Below are positions 1 to 10,900 of a stretch of 64,000 bases of DNA, piece by piece. Positions within the stretch are counted from its first letter, which is position 1. Every line of letters starts with the position of its first letter. Origin of the DNA: Aurantiochytrium sp. KH105 (Eukaryota; Sar; Bigyra; Thraustochytrida; Thraustochytriidae); contig BGKB01000022.1 of NCBI GenBank assembly GCA_003116975.1, positions 310,001 to 374,000 on the forward strand, read 5' to 3'. Both the position numbers and the translations under genes were made by a program. A model generated the notes under the pieces. That model was not told the origin of the DNA, searched no databases, and saw only the letters and a list, made by a program, of their open reading frames with translations.

Positions 1-1136
1 GCGTCGCGGTCCTTTTGCGGCGGCGGATAGCGCTTGCGGTGATGCAGAAACATCGTGTCTTCTCCCGTGTCGCCGTTAGGTAATGGCCGCAGCTCGACGC
101 GCTCTCGACTATTCGACGCAAGTCGCACGAAACGGTCCTTGCCTTTCGGAGCGCACAAAACCGCTGTCACGCGGTCTGCCACTTCTTGCGTACTGATCCC
201 TTCCAAACTGTAGTCAACGCGGAGCTGCAGCCGCTTCTGTGATCGCTGCGTACTTTCTTCGGCGCTATGCGATCCCGAGGTGAAGAGTCGGTCTGCGAGC
301 TTATAGTGCATCTCAAAGCTGTGCCCGAGCCGGCGCAGCTCGCTGGGCAGCTTGACTGACTCCCACTCTTTGTGCTGACTGTCGGCAAGAATCCCAAGGA
401 TCATTGTCTTGGCGCTTTCGGCGCCTTCATCGTAGATTTGCCGACGGGACTGTTCTTCCGTGGGCGAGCCCTTGACCATTTTGAGAAAGGCGTGCAGAAA
501 CTGGCGATGAGCCATGACCTCTTCCCGCAGCTTGGTATTTTCCCGCACATCATCAAGAGCTAGGGTCCCCGCCGCCCCATGTTGCATGGCTGCCTCCAGG
601 TCTTTGATTCTCTTAATGAAGGCTTCGCGCTCGCGCAGGAGTTCTTCATTGCGGCTGCGTTGCATCCCCATTTCGTGTATCAGAGGGTCCATGGGCTTTG
701 GTTTCGGCTCAAAATCTGTTGCCACGTCGCTCGCTGCTGCACTTGTTGCCGAGTCGCTCGCTTCTGCTTGCAGGTCTGCCGGAACACCATCGTTCCCGCT
801 TCTTGAACGTTTGGGACTCGGTCGCGATACGACCGAGTATAATGTCGGATTTGAGCTCGTTTCACCGCGAAGTCGACGTGCTGCAGCCGCTCGCCATTCT
901 GACGCATCATCGCGATACGGTGCCGCGTGCGTAGCCTGGTCAAACCTGCGTTCTTCTTCTTTTTCATGGTGAAGTTTCACTGGAATACTTCTTTTTCTTC
1001 GCTCGTGCTCACGAACATGATCACCTTCCGAGGCTGATGGTGAGTACAGCTCGGCGCCCTGTTGCACGGCGTTATAGTCAACGACTTCGTCGGTCGCAGC
1101 CACCGCGCTCCAGCTGCGTTTGGAGCCCGAGTTCAT
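1..1136 (-). CDS. Partial coiled-coil protein, possibly START-like, runs off the left edge
   Basis: Reading the minus strand from ATG at 1136 gives 378 codons without a stop to position 1, so the 3' end lies outside the window. The N-terminal 140 residues are charged and low-complexity, with basic patches such as REHERRKRS (about residues 42-50). Residues about 158-220 form a probable coiled coil rich in Glu, Arg and Leu (RNEELLREREAFIKRIKDL, then NTKLREEVMAHRQFLHAFL). The last 110 residues look globular (LRVDYSLEGISTQEVADRV). Coiled coil followed by such a region resembles the large family of oomycete and thraustochytrid bZIP/START-like hypothetical proteins, but I see no clear bZIP basic signature, so the family is tentative. 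The frame stays open upstream of 1136; that ATG is chosen as the first reasonable Met. Function unknown. Confidence 0.6.
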   Translation of the reverse strand, partial: MNSGSKRSWSAVAATDEVVDYNAVQQGAELYSPSASEGDHVREHERRKRSIPVKLHHEKEEERRFDQATHAAPYRDDASEWRAAAARRLRGETSSNPTLYSVVSRPSPKRSRSGNDGVPADLQAEASDSATSAAASDVATDFEPKPKPMDPLIHEMGMQRSRNEELLREREAFIKRIKDLEAAMQHGAAGTLALDDVRENTKLREEVMAHRQFLHAFLKMVKGSPTEEQSRRQIYDEGAESAKTMILGILADSQHKEWESVKLPSELRRLGHSFEMHYKLADRLFTSGSHSAEESTQRSQKRLQLRVDYSLEGISTQEVADRVTAVLCAPKGKDRFVRLASNSRERVELRPLPNGDTGEDTMFLHHRKRYPPPQKDRD

Positions 1137-2451
1137 GGCGTGCGACCTGGTCTCCAAGGGTTTTAGATGGGCTTGACGGCCAGGCCTTTCGTCGCGCGCG
1201 TACGCAGAGACAAACCGAAAAGGGGATGCTTGGCGCACTGCGTCGCTCGTGGCTCTCCTGCGCCAGGGCTCGCTCGGGCGCGCACGCGCGCTCCGTCACG
1301 CGGTCTCCTCGGCTCGCTCGCTCGCCAGCTCCGAGCTAAGCACGCCTTCGTCTCTCTTTTTCTCTCTCTCGCTCGTGTCGCAAGGACCGCCGCTGCCAGT
1401 AGACGCGCACGCGCGCGCGCAGGGGGCGACGGCCGAGGAGTGAACAGCCCGCGCACGCGACCCCGCCCCGCTGCGAGCGCGGCTATTTCAGATGCGCGCG
1501 GCGCTGCCTGCGCGTCGCGCGAGGCTAGCTGGTTCAGGGTCTACAAGACTCGATCCCATGGAAGGAAAGGAAGTCTCGCCTCTGACGAGGCCTTGAACTG
1601 CGAGCAACAACACCCGCCTTGTGCGCACGAATGACGCGCGTTGATGCAGACAGGATGAGGAGGCAGCGGGCCACAGCAGCCTGCGCCTGCAAAGGCCAAT
1701 CAATGCCGGCTTTTTTCTTGGTATTGAACGATCAGCATAGAACATGATTTGCTTGCAGGCGTAATACGAAGCCAGCTCGCTGCGCCCATTCATGCGCAAG
1801 ACCTGCGAAGACATGATATTAGGATGAAAATGAGTTTGATGCTCAAGGTGTGATCCAGGGCAAACTCCTCCTTACTCAAGAGGTCGCCCTCAAGGAAGGC
1901 TCAACCTGCGAGAGTACTCGGGCCACCCTCGAGAATTTCTAGGCTACCAATTTCATCATGGTATGTATGGTATACCATGGTATTACGATTTCTCGCCAAA
2001 ATCAGCAATAATGATATTCGGGAACTACATGGCGAATGGCACGCGCGAGTTGGCTTAGCCCAATCGTTCCACCATCGAGTTCCAGATGGATCTTGCCCGT
2101 GGGGCGAAAGTATGATCGAGAGTTCCAGGCGCGAATTCACTTCGTAGCAAACCATTCGATTGCTCAAAACAACGCGACAGTGCGCATGCGTCCAAGAGAC
2201 GCCCGGTTATTTGCGTCGCAGTGCAAGCAATGAAGCCTTGCGCATGCATGCCAGGCATTCCTGCCGTTCGTGCTGCGCTCTCGCCCAATTTTCTTGCTCG
2301 AGGAGGATTTTTTTGGCCTAGCTACGGTCTAGGCCTGGACTAGGCCCTGTCTGCCCTGAGCGAGTCCTCAGGCTTGGTGGTTGGCTCAGCCGTAGCAGAC
2401 TTGCAGCAGAGAACGTCGAGACCAACAGGCGCGCGGGAGTGCGAACGGACG
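1137..2451. other. Divergent intergenic region between the partial minus gene and PA28-gamma
   Basis: No convincing gene. 1180-1460 is CG-rich low-complexity sequence upstream of the minus-strand gene. A perfect short palindrome, ATGGTATACCAT, lies near 1967-1978. At 2315-2346 a GGCCTAG arm is followed by two CTAGGCC arms (2329-2335 and 2340-2346), able to form a 7-bp hairpin about 110 nt before the PA28-gamma start. Short ORFs here have biased composition and no recognisable motif. Confidence 0.5.
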
Positions 2452-3237
2452 ATGGCGGACCGCAAGCGTCGCAAGCGGGAGGAGGAGTCCTCGGAGGCTG
2501 CTCAAAAGGTAGCCTCCGTGCAGGGAGAGATTGCAAAGACAGCGCAGGAGACCTTGGACACGAGGCTACCTGCGTTCATTCTGGAGCTCGACGAGCTCGT
2601 CGAGAAGCTTGCGCAGGCTCCGGCGCTCCCGATCGTGCCGAGCACCGAGGAGCTCGCCAAGAACGAGGCCCAAAGGAGAAGCGAAGCAGCAGATGCTGAT
2701 CGCGCGCAGGCGCAGACCACGTCCGAGTGCAGCGGCAAAACCGAGGAAAGCAAAGACGCCGGCGCCGCAGAGGCAACTACGACGCCCAAAGTCACCGTTC
2801 CGGAGGACGCTGCATTGGCCATCATCCTGCACGATGCCCTTGCAAAGGTGCGTGAAGGCACGGAGATGATTGGCCTCATCAAGACTTGGGTCCAGCTCAA
2901 CATTCCTCGGATTGAGGACGGCAACAATTTTGGAGTAGCCGTTCAAGAGGAGTGCGTCAATGAGCTCAACCAGCTTGAAGGCAAGTGTTTCGCCATCATT
3001 GAAACCTCTTCGGAGCAGCTCGGCCGTCGCGCTACGCTCGCGCACAAAATGACCAAACACCCCCTTCTTCACGACTATCACGAAGCAGTTCTTCAAAATG
3101 ACCTTTTCCAGCGCAACTCGGTCAAGATGCGTCTCGTCCGCATGCGCAACGGCTTCATGGTCGTTCACGACCTCCTCACCAAGAACCGCGAGCGTCTGCT
3201 CAAGCCTCGGCAGACTGACATGAACTTCATCTACTAG
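2452..3237 (+). CDS. PSME3: Proteasome activator PA28-gamma (REG-gamma / PSME3-like)
   Basis: 261 residues, close to the roughly 254 of animal PSME3. Known role of the family: a heptameric 11S cap that binds the 20S proteasome ends and opens the gate without ATP. The diagnostic activation-loop segment IPRIEDGNNFGV lies about residues 149-160. It is followed by the helical C-terminal domain, with KMTKHPLLHDYHEAV and VKMRLVRMRNGF matching the family pattern. The protein ends in the short tail NFIY, the part that docks into alpha-ring pockets. Residues about 65-115 are the variable Glu/Ala/Thr-rich insert. ATG 2452 (MADRKRRK) is preferred over in-frame ATG 2374 because it gives the family length; the basic start could act in nuclear localisation. 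An AATAAA at 3289-3294 follows the stop by about 50 nt. Single exon. Confidence 0.93.
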   Translation: MADRKRRKREEESSEAAQKVASVQGEIAKTAQETLDTRLPAFILELDELVEKLAQAPALPIVPSTEELAKNEAQRRSEAADADRAQAQTTSECSGKTEESKDAGAAEATTTPKVTVPEDAALAIILHDALAKVREGTEMIGLIKTWVQLNIPRIEDGNNFGVAVQEECVNELNQLEGKCFAIIETSSEQLGRRATLAHKMTKHPLLHDYHEAVLQNDLFQRNSVKMRLVRMRNGFMVVHDLLTKNRERLLKPRQTDMNFIY

Positions 3238-4959
3238 TCATCTTTCTAGCCACACGTACACCTCTTCAACCCCCCCCCCCCCCCCTCAAATAAAGTAATT
3301 AAAAAACACAAAAAAAGCACACATTGTTCTTTCTCTTCGCTATAGTTTTTTGGTACAAACATAGAACCCGAAAGAGAGACTTGACGAAAGATCGAGAGAA
3401 CAATTCTTTCTCGAAGCATTTTTTTCTCTTCAAGCATGCTTGAAGATATAACATCTTGGCCCAAGGTCCTTGTCCTGAGGAAGATTTTGGACAAATGATC
3501 GAGGATGATGAGATTCCCCAAGCCAATCATTCTTTTTTGACCCATAGCATGCATGATCTTATGAGAGACAAGCAAAACATACACTCACCTAAAGGGTGTA
3601 TTTTTCTTTTCAAACGTTTGTTCTTTCTGGCGTCCAAGTATGTTTTTAGACAGACAGAAAGTGTAGCTTTGACGAGCGCTTTGTAAAAACACAGAAAAAT
3701 TGTGGAGTTGAAGCCTAAGATGAACTCGTCTGTGTTCATTTTGTTGTCTTTCAAGAGTTGCTTGCGGCAATCTCTCAAGGCTGGTTTACGCCTATCGTAG
3801 ACACTTATTCTCCTTTTGAGTAGTGAACGCTCTGCGCAAGTGTATGAAATTGCAACTTTCAGGGAATTATCCCTCACTTCGACTATTCCTGTTTTTCTAC
3901 TGTTCTCGTCGGGTGGAGGACGGACGACTCGTATTCTTCTTTCCTTTGTCGAAGTTGATCAAGCTCCGATCAAGTCCCTAAACGACTACCATCCTAGCCA
4001 TTACCTGTCCCCCAAAGGAGTCCTTCTTCCCCCTCTTCCTCCCTGTATACAGTGGGACAATGAATGCTTGCGTTGGCAGCCAAGCAGCCACCCAGCCATT
4101 CAGCCATCTTTCACGTGATGGGCCGCGCTGAGAAGGAACTTTTTCTCCTTTTCCCCCCTTTTCCTCCCTCCCAGCCACTTCACTTCACTTCACCGTCAAT
4201 TCAATTCACTTCTCTCCATACGGGAGGGAGTCCTCCCGCACGGCCTAGGCCGAGGACAAAAGGATTGTAGCCGCAACAGCTGCAGCAGCTGCCGACAATG
4301 TCGATGACAATCCTGTCTCAGCTCGGCTCAGCTCAGCTCGGTCGCAACAACCAGCCAGCTCGCGATGGGACATGCCGACGAAGCCAGAAACGGGGCGCCA
4401 CATTGGATCGATCATCCACGCCGCGTCCCCGGAGCCACCAAGCCGGCGCCGCGACACTGTCGGCCCTCTCCGCATTCCGCACTTGCGCGCCGGCGGCGCA
4501 AGTCGGACCTTCGAGAGGCGCTAGTGCACAAACCAAAGGGCGGTCGGTCGCGGCCGCTCCGGGGTGTTTGACGCGGAAAGAGAGCGGCGGCAAGTGCGGA
4601 ATGCGCGCATAACCCACTTGCGGCGGGCCGCCCAAGTCAGAACGGCAAGCGCCTAGGCAGGCGGAAATGAATGAATAAAATACAATAAAGTGAGTGAAAA
4701 AATAAAATAAAATAAAAACAGCGGTAAAAAACGAAAACCACAATAACAAAGCAGAGCAAACACAGAACGAAGGAAACGCGAGGCGCTTCGCAGGACTCGC
4801 CGAGGCGGCGCGGCGGAACCGCGCGCACGGAGCGCGCGAGCGCGGCGCGGCGGGCCGAGCGGCGGCGCGCGGCAGCGANGGAGCGCGGCGCGGAGGAGAT
4901 CCAGCAGGCGAGGAGACGGCCCGGCGAGGAGCCGGAGAGCCGCGGCGAGGGTTTTGAAA
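3238..4959. other. Intergenic region and probable promoter/5' UTR of the giant gene
   Basis: Contains a 16-nt C run (3270-3285), AATAAA at 3289-3294, and an AT-richer stretch 3290-3900 unlike the surrounding GC-rich DNA. Further features are TTCACTTCA-type repeats near 4185-4215, a perfect palindrome CGGCCTAGGCCG at 4241-4252, an A-rich block at 4665-4760, and a very GC-rich leader 4780-4950 with one undetermined base (n) at 4879. Long minus-strand frames overlapping 4333-5745 are shadows of the GC-rich coding start. No gene recognised. Confidence 0.5.
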
Positions 4960-7900
4960 ATGACCAAGAGCTCGCCGCCGATGGCGAGCACGCCGGCGCA
5001 GGCCGCGCGGGCGCAGCAGGCGCAGGCGCAGGCGCAGGCGCAGGCGCAGGCGCAGGCGCAGGCGCGGCGCGGCGCGGCGAGGACGTGGAGCGCGCCAAGA
5101 CGCAGGAGCGCGGCCTCGCTGGCGCTCGTGGCCGTCATGCTCCTCCTCGCGGTGCTCACCAGCGTCACGCTCGGCGACCCGCAGCTCGAGACGAGCGCCC
5201 GCAACGACACCGCCGCTGCTGCCGAGGCTGCCGAGGCCGCGCGGCGCAGCGACGCCGAGGGAGGGGCGAGCGACGCGGCCGGAGCGGGTCCGGCCGCGCC
5301 CGCCTCCAGCCTCGGCGGCGAAGCTGCAGACGCAGCAGCAAACGGGGAAGCAAACAATGACCAAGATGCAGCAGCAATAGCAGCAGCAGCAGCAAAAGGA
5401 CAAGAAGAAGACCCCCCCACCACGGATCGCCGGCAGAACGAGACCGGCCACATCGACGATGTCGTCGAGGGCGAATATGGAAATGGCGATGAGGACGACG
5501 CAAGCCTTAGCAGCAGGCTTCGCGTGGGCGAAATGTGCCGCGCCGATGAGGACTGCAGGTCCGAAATTTGCTGCGAGCACTTTCGCGTTTGCCTGCCCCG
5601 GTCGTGCCGCGATGGCCGCCTCAACTTCAACGAGACTGGCGTGGACTGCGGTGGAAACACCTGCACCCCGTGCGCCCAGGGGGGCGGCTGTGACACGGAC
5701 GAAGACTGCCTCTCGCAGCGCTGCGAGACCACCTTTCGCCATCACTGTCTTCCCGCCTCGTGCACGGACGGCCGCAAGAGCGGCAACGAGACAGACGTGG
5801 ACTGCGGAGGACCCATGTGCGCGCCGTGCTCCGAGGGCTACGACTGCGACACTAACGACGACTGCCAGTCAGGTCTCTGTGACCCAGAGACCGCTCTCTG
5901 CGTCGACGCCGCCTGTGGCAACGGCATTCGCGATGGCGAAGAGACTGGCGTAGACTGCGGTGGCCTCGACTGCCCTCCTTGCGAACAAGGCCAGACTTGC
6001 TTGTCCAACAGGGACTGTCTCAGCGGCGCCTGCGACGCCGATGCTGGCATTTGCGTCGACAGGTCGTGCATGAATGGCGTGCTCGACGGTAACGAGACCG
6101 ACGTGGACTGTGGCGGACCTCAGTGCATGCCCTGCGGTCTTGGCGCCGTGTGTCGCGGCCCCGGCGATTGTGTGGGCTCCATTTCACGCTTCTCGGAAAA
6201 CCAGGGAACCTTTGAAGTCGAGGTCACCTGCCATCCGGACGCGCTTCGTTGCACGTTGGCGTCCTGCCTTGACGGCGTCCTCGCCGGCAACGAGACGTCT
6301 GTCGATTGCGGCGGCGCCTTTTGTCCGCCATGCCTTGACGGCAGCGAGTGTGCCGCTGATGCAGACTGCAAAAGCGGACTTTGCTCGCCCGATGTAGGCC
6401 TCTGTATGCCAGCCTCCTGCAGGGATGGCCTGCTCAACGGCAACGAGACCGATGTGGACTGCGGCAACATTTGCGGCCCATGTGCTGCCGGCAAGGACTG
6501 TGACGCGGCATCTGACTGCGTCAGTGGTCTCTGTGACCCGGCATTGGGAACTTGTCTCGATGCATCCTGTGTAGACGGTCGCAAAAACGGCCTTGAGACC
6601 GATCAGGACTGCGGCGGCCCTACGTGCAGCCGCTGTCCCGCAGGGGCTACCTGCGTCGCAGACGACGATTGCGAGTCGCGCGACTGTTGCGAGCATCGTC
6701 GCGTGTGCCTTCCCGAGCACTGCTCGAACCGCGTCATCGACGGCTTCGAGACGGACGTCGACTGTGGAGGACCTGATTGCTCGCCCTGCCCCGACGCAAG
6801 GCAATGCGATGCTGACGCCGACTGCGCGTCTGGCGTGTGCGATGACGAAGATGGTCTTTGTCTTCCCGCCACCTGCCGGAACGGCTTGCTGGACGGCAAC
6901 GAAACCGATGTCGACTGCGCGGGGGGCTGCCACAAATGCTCAGAAGGATCCTTTTGTAGGGCCGATCCCGACTGCCTCTCTGGCGTCTGTGATGACGACA
7001 TGGGCGTCTGCGTCCCCTCTTCGTGTCGCAATGGCGAACAGGACGGCGACGAGACCGATATTGACTGTGCAGGCGACTGTGCGCCGTGCGCCGTGGGGGC
7101 CTCGTGCGTCGTTGACGCTGACTGCGTCAGTCGCACGTGCGACGCAGACACGGGCGTATGTCTCGCTGCGCACTGCCGTGATCGCCTTCTCAATGGCAAC
7201 GAGACCGATATTGACTGCGCGGGTCCCGACTGTCTCCCCTGCGAGAATGGCCGTCATTGTATCGCAGATAGCGACTGCACGAGCGGCGTCTGCGACCCGA
7301 GCACAGCAAGGTGTCTCAACCAATTCTGCGCAGACCACATGTTGAACGGCAACGAGACTGCCGTCGATTGCGGCGGTCCAGACTGCCTTCCGTGCGAGGA
7401 CGGGGCCGAGTGCCTTGTGGATCGTGACTGTCGGAGTGGCCGCTGCAATCCGGACTCCAACCTTTGCATGCCGTCTTCGTGCTTTGACGGCGAGCTCAAT
7501 GGCAACGAAACCGACATTGATTGCGGAAATGTTTGTGGGCCCTGCGCTGCTGGGCGCGACTGCCAACGCGCCTCTGACTGCGCGAGTGGGCTTTGCGACC
7601 CAGAACAGGGCATCTGCCTCGATGCATCCTGCGTCGACGGCATCAAAAATGGCCTTGAGACCGCCGTGGATTGCGGCGGACCCGTGTGCGGCCGTTGTGC
7701 CGACGGCGAGACTTGCCTCTCCCACACAGATTGTCACAACCAACATTGTTGTGAAGTGCATGGCGTTTGCCTCGAGGCTCACTGCTCGAACCGCATCATC
7801 GATGGCAATGAAACCGATCTTAACTGCGGTGGTGACTGCTCGCCGTGTGACGACGGGCTGCTCTGCGAGCGCAACACAGACTGTCTCAGTGAAACATGCC

Positions 7901-10900
7901 ATGATGGCGTGTGTATTCCCGCCACGTGCCGAAATGGTCGCCGTGATGCCAACGAGACAGATACTGATTGCGGTGGCCCTGCGTGCCCGCCTTGCTCGAT
8001 CGGGGATAAGTGCGAGCATGCTCGCGACTGTCTTGCGGACGAGGCCTTTTGCGACCTGACGCACGGCGTTTGCTTTCCGCTGAGCTGCCGTAATGGCCGT
8101 CTCGACGGCGCAGAGACTGACATTGACTGCTCTGGCGACTGCCCGCCCTGTGAGGACGGATTTCGCTGCGAAGACGGTGCTGATTGCCTCAGTGGGGCCT
8201 GCGACCTCGACATGGGCATTTGTGTGCCCCCAACCTGCACCGATGGTCTTCTCAATGGCAACGAGACAGGCGTAGACTGCGGCGGTATTTGCGCGCCATG
8301 TGCGCGAGGCATCGGGTGTTTTGCAGACGACGACTGTGCCTCTGGCCTTCTTTGCGAGCCGCATCGCCAATTATGCGCGCCCTCCACCTGCTTCGACGGC
8401 ATTCTCAATGGGAACGAGACCGACGTCGACTGCGGCTTTGACTGTGCGCCATGTGATAATGGCCAAGAGTGTATCTCGGCACGCGACTGTAAAGACCTGT
8501 GCAGCGAAGACCGCGGCATCTGCATGCCTTACAGCTGCACAGATGGTCTTCGCAATGGGCTGGAAACGGACACCGACTGTGGAGGCCCCTTTTGTCCCGA
8601 GTGCACGAACTTGCACCTATGCGCCGAAGATCGTGACTGCCTCAGCGGCTTTTGCGATCCGCGCTTGTCACGATGTATCCCGCGTCAATGCAACGATGGC
8701 ATTCGCAACGGAAATGAGACTGGCGTCGACTGTGCTGGGGGTTGTGCTCCCTGTCCACTGGGCGAGCATTGTTTCCAGGACCCTGATTGTGAGTCGGGAC
8801 TCCGCTGTGACCCGGGACGCCAGACGTGCGTCCCTGTCGCCTGCTTTGATGGGGTCATGTCCGCAAACGAAACCGATGTAGACTGCGGTGGACCGGATTG
8901 CGCCCCGTGTTCGGAGCCGCTTGCGACCTGCGTCGCGGATCGCGATTGCGCGCCCCCTCTCCAGTGCGATGAGGTCTTGCACCAGTGCGTCCCGGCGGAT
9001 CCCATGGCTCGCAAGCTCCTGCTCTTGCCCGCGTCCTGCAAGGATGGAATTCAGAACCATGACGAAACAGATGTTGACTGTGGAGGCCCTCTCTGCCTCC
9101 CCTGCAACGAGACAGGTCTGTCGTGCGCTAGGGATGAGGACTGTGCCGGGGACTTGCGCTGCGGCGGAGCTGCGCTTTGCGTCAAGGACACGTGTTTGAA
9201 CAATGTTCAAGACGGTACCGAGACTGACGTGGACTGTGGTGGAGCGAGCTGCGCTCCTTGTGCGGACAATCACACATGCCAAAGCGCTAACGACTGTGTG
9301 AGCAAGGTGTGCAAGGACAATCTTTGCATCCCCGGCTCCTGTTCAGATGGAGTTCTCAATAACGCCGAGGCCGATATTGATTGCGGCGGTCCCAACTGCG
9401 AAAAAGCTTGCGCAGAATTCAGTAGTTGCAACGGGAACAGCGATTGCGCAGGCGATCTCATTTGCGATGAGGACGCCGCACGCTGCGTTCAACCGCAGTG
9501 CGCAGGTGGCGTGTGCGGAGGTGATGCATGCTTGCCATGTGCCGTGGGACGCACTTGCCAGAGTGCCGACGACTGTGCCAGTCATGTCTGTTCGCTTGTC
9601 TCGCATCTTTGTCTTCCAAGCCATTGCGCCAACAACATGCAGGATGCCGATGAGGCTGATATCGACTGCGGCGGCTCCGCCTGTGATGGCTGCGCCCTGG
9701 GAGCAGCGTGCAGCAACCCTGCAGACTGCGCGCAAGGCTTGCTCTGTTCGTCGGCGGATTCTACATGCCGGCCGGCCTCCTGCCTGGATGGCATTCAGAA
9801 CGGCCTCGAGACGTACCCGGATTGCGGTGGCCCGCAGTGCCCACCTTGTCAGGAAGTGGGCGAGGCCACTTGTTTGCTCGATCGCGACTGTGCGACGGGG
9901 CTCTGCAGCGCCGATGGCGAGTGTATCGCGCGTACCTGCGCCAATCACGTCAAGGATGCGGAAGAAACAGACGTTGACTGCGGCGGGCCTTTTTGTGCGG
10001 CGTGCGACAATGGGGCTCAGTGCGCAGACAATGACGATTGTAGTTCCGGTTTTTGCGATCGGGTCCTTGGTGTATGCGCACCCCCGGCTGCTGAAGAGGA
10101 CTGGATCACCGATTGCAATGGCCGCAAGCTCACCAACGCAGAGTGTGCCTCCGCGCGACTGGGATACACCTCGTGCGAACAGCATTTGAACGATGACCTT
10201 TGCGACGACGGCACCTTTATCTCTGATGCCGGAGTTTCGATTGTTCTCAACTGTCCTGCTCATCAATGTGATCGTGGCGCCTGTGGTGCTTGTCGTACGG
10301 CGTCTGGTGGCCTCGATCCTGTCGGCGGCAGTCTGTTGTCCGCTAGATCTTCGTATGTGCTGCCCGGTATCGACACGGCAGCGCTTCCCGAGTCAGAGGC
10401 GGCTCAGGTCTGGACCGAAATGTATGCGCGCCTGCACAATGGTGCTGCTGAGGTATTTGCCGGTCCGCAGGACCTCATGATCCACCTGCGCGATCTTCGC
10501 AAGCTGGCAGAAGTTGACTTTGCGCAGTACGATGACCAAGCCTTGGGCTTTCACTACGGGGACTTTTTCCGCTATGTCGATTATCTCGGCCTCGCCAAGC
10601 CCGAAATGCTGTGCCAGCCTCAATTTGGATGCCGTCTTTCGACGCATCTCGGTCCAGCAATTGATGCCTTTGCGCACGTCATTATGAGTTTCTATGACTT
10701 TTCCGCTATGCCCGAAACAGACTTTGTTGTCGACGGAAGCCACGATCCAATGAATCGCGTCCTTTTGGATGGCTTCTTTCTTGGGACTCAAGCTAATCAG
10801 GGTGCAGAGGCACGCAAAACCCTTCGTCTCACAGGCAGCATTCGCGTTGGTCGTCTGAGCGTCGTGGGGCGCGGCGGCGTGCTCGATCTTACCGATGCAA

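Noticed and set aside
4954..4959. Upstream TTG start for the giant gene (and TTG at 59911 for myosin)
   Set aside because: The ATG codons at 4960 and 59926 are normal eukaryotic starts close behind; no reason to prefer TTG.
4333..5745. Large minus-strand ORFs (up to 470 codons) opposite the start of the giant gene
   Set aside because: Translation is repetitive Ala/Arg/Ser/Pro and Cys/Phe runs, mirrors the GC-rich coding strand and crosses the n at 4879; no domain seen.
5536..10085. Regular repeats considered as a CRISPR array or satellite DNA
   Set aside because: Repeats keep codon phase and Cys spacing while nucleotides vary at third positions, so they are protein repeats.
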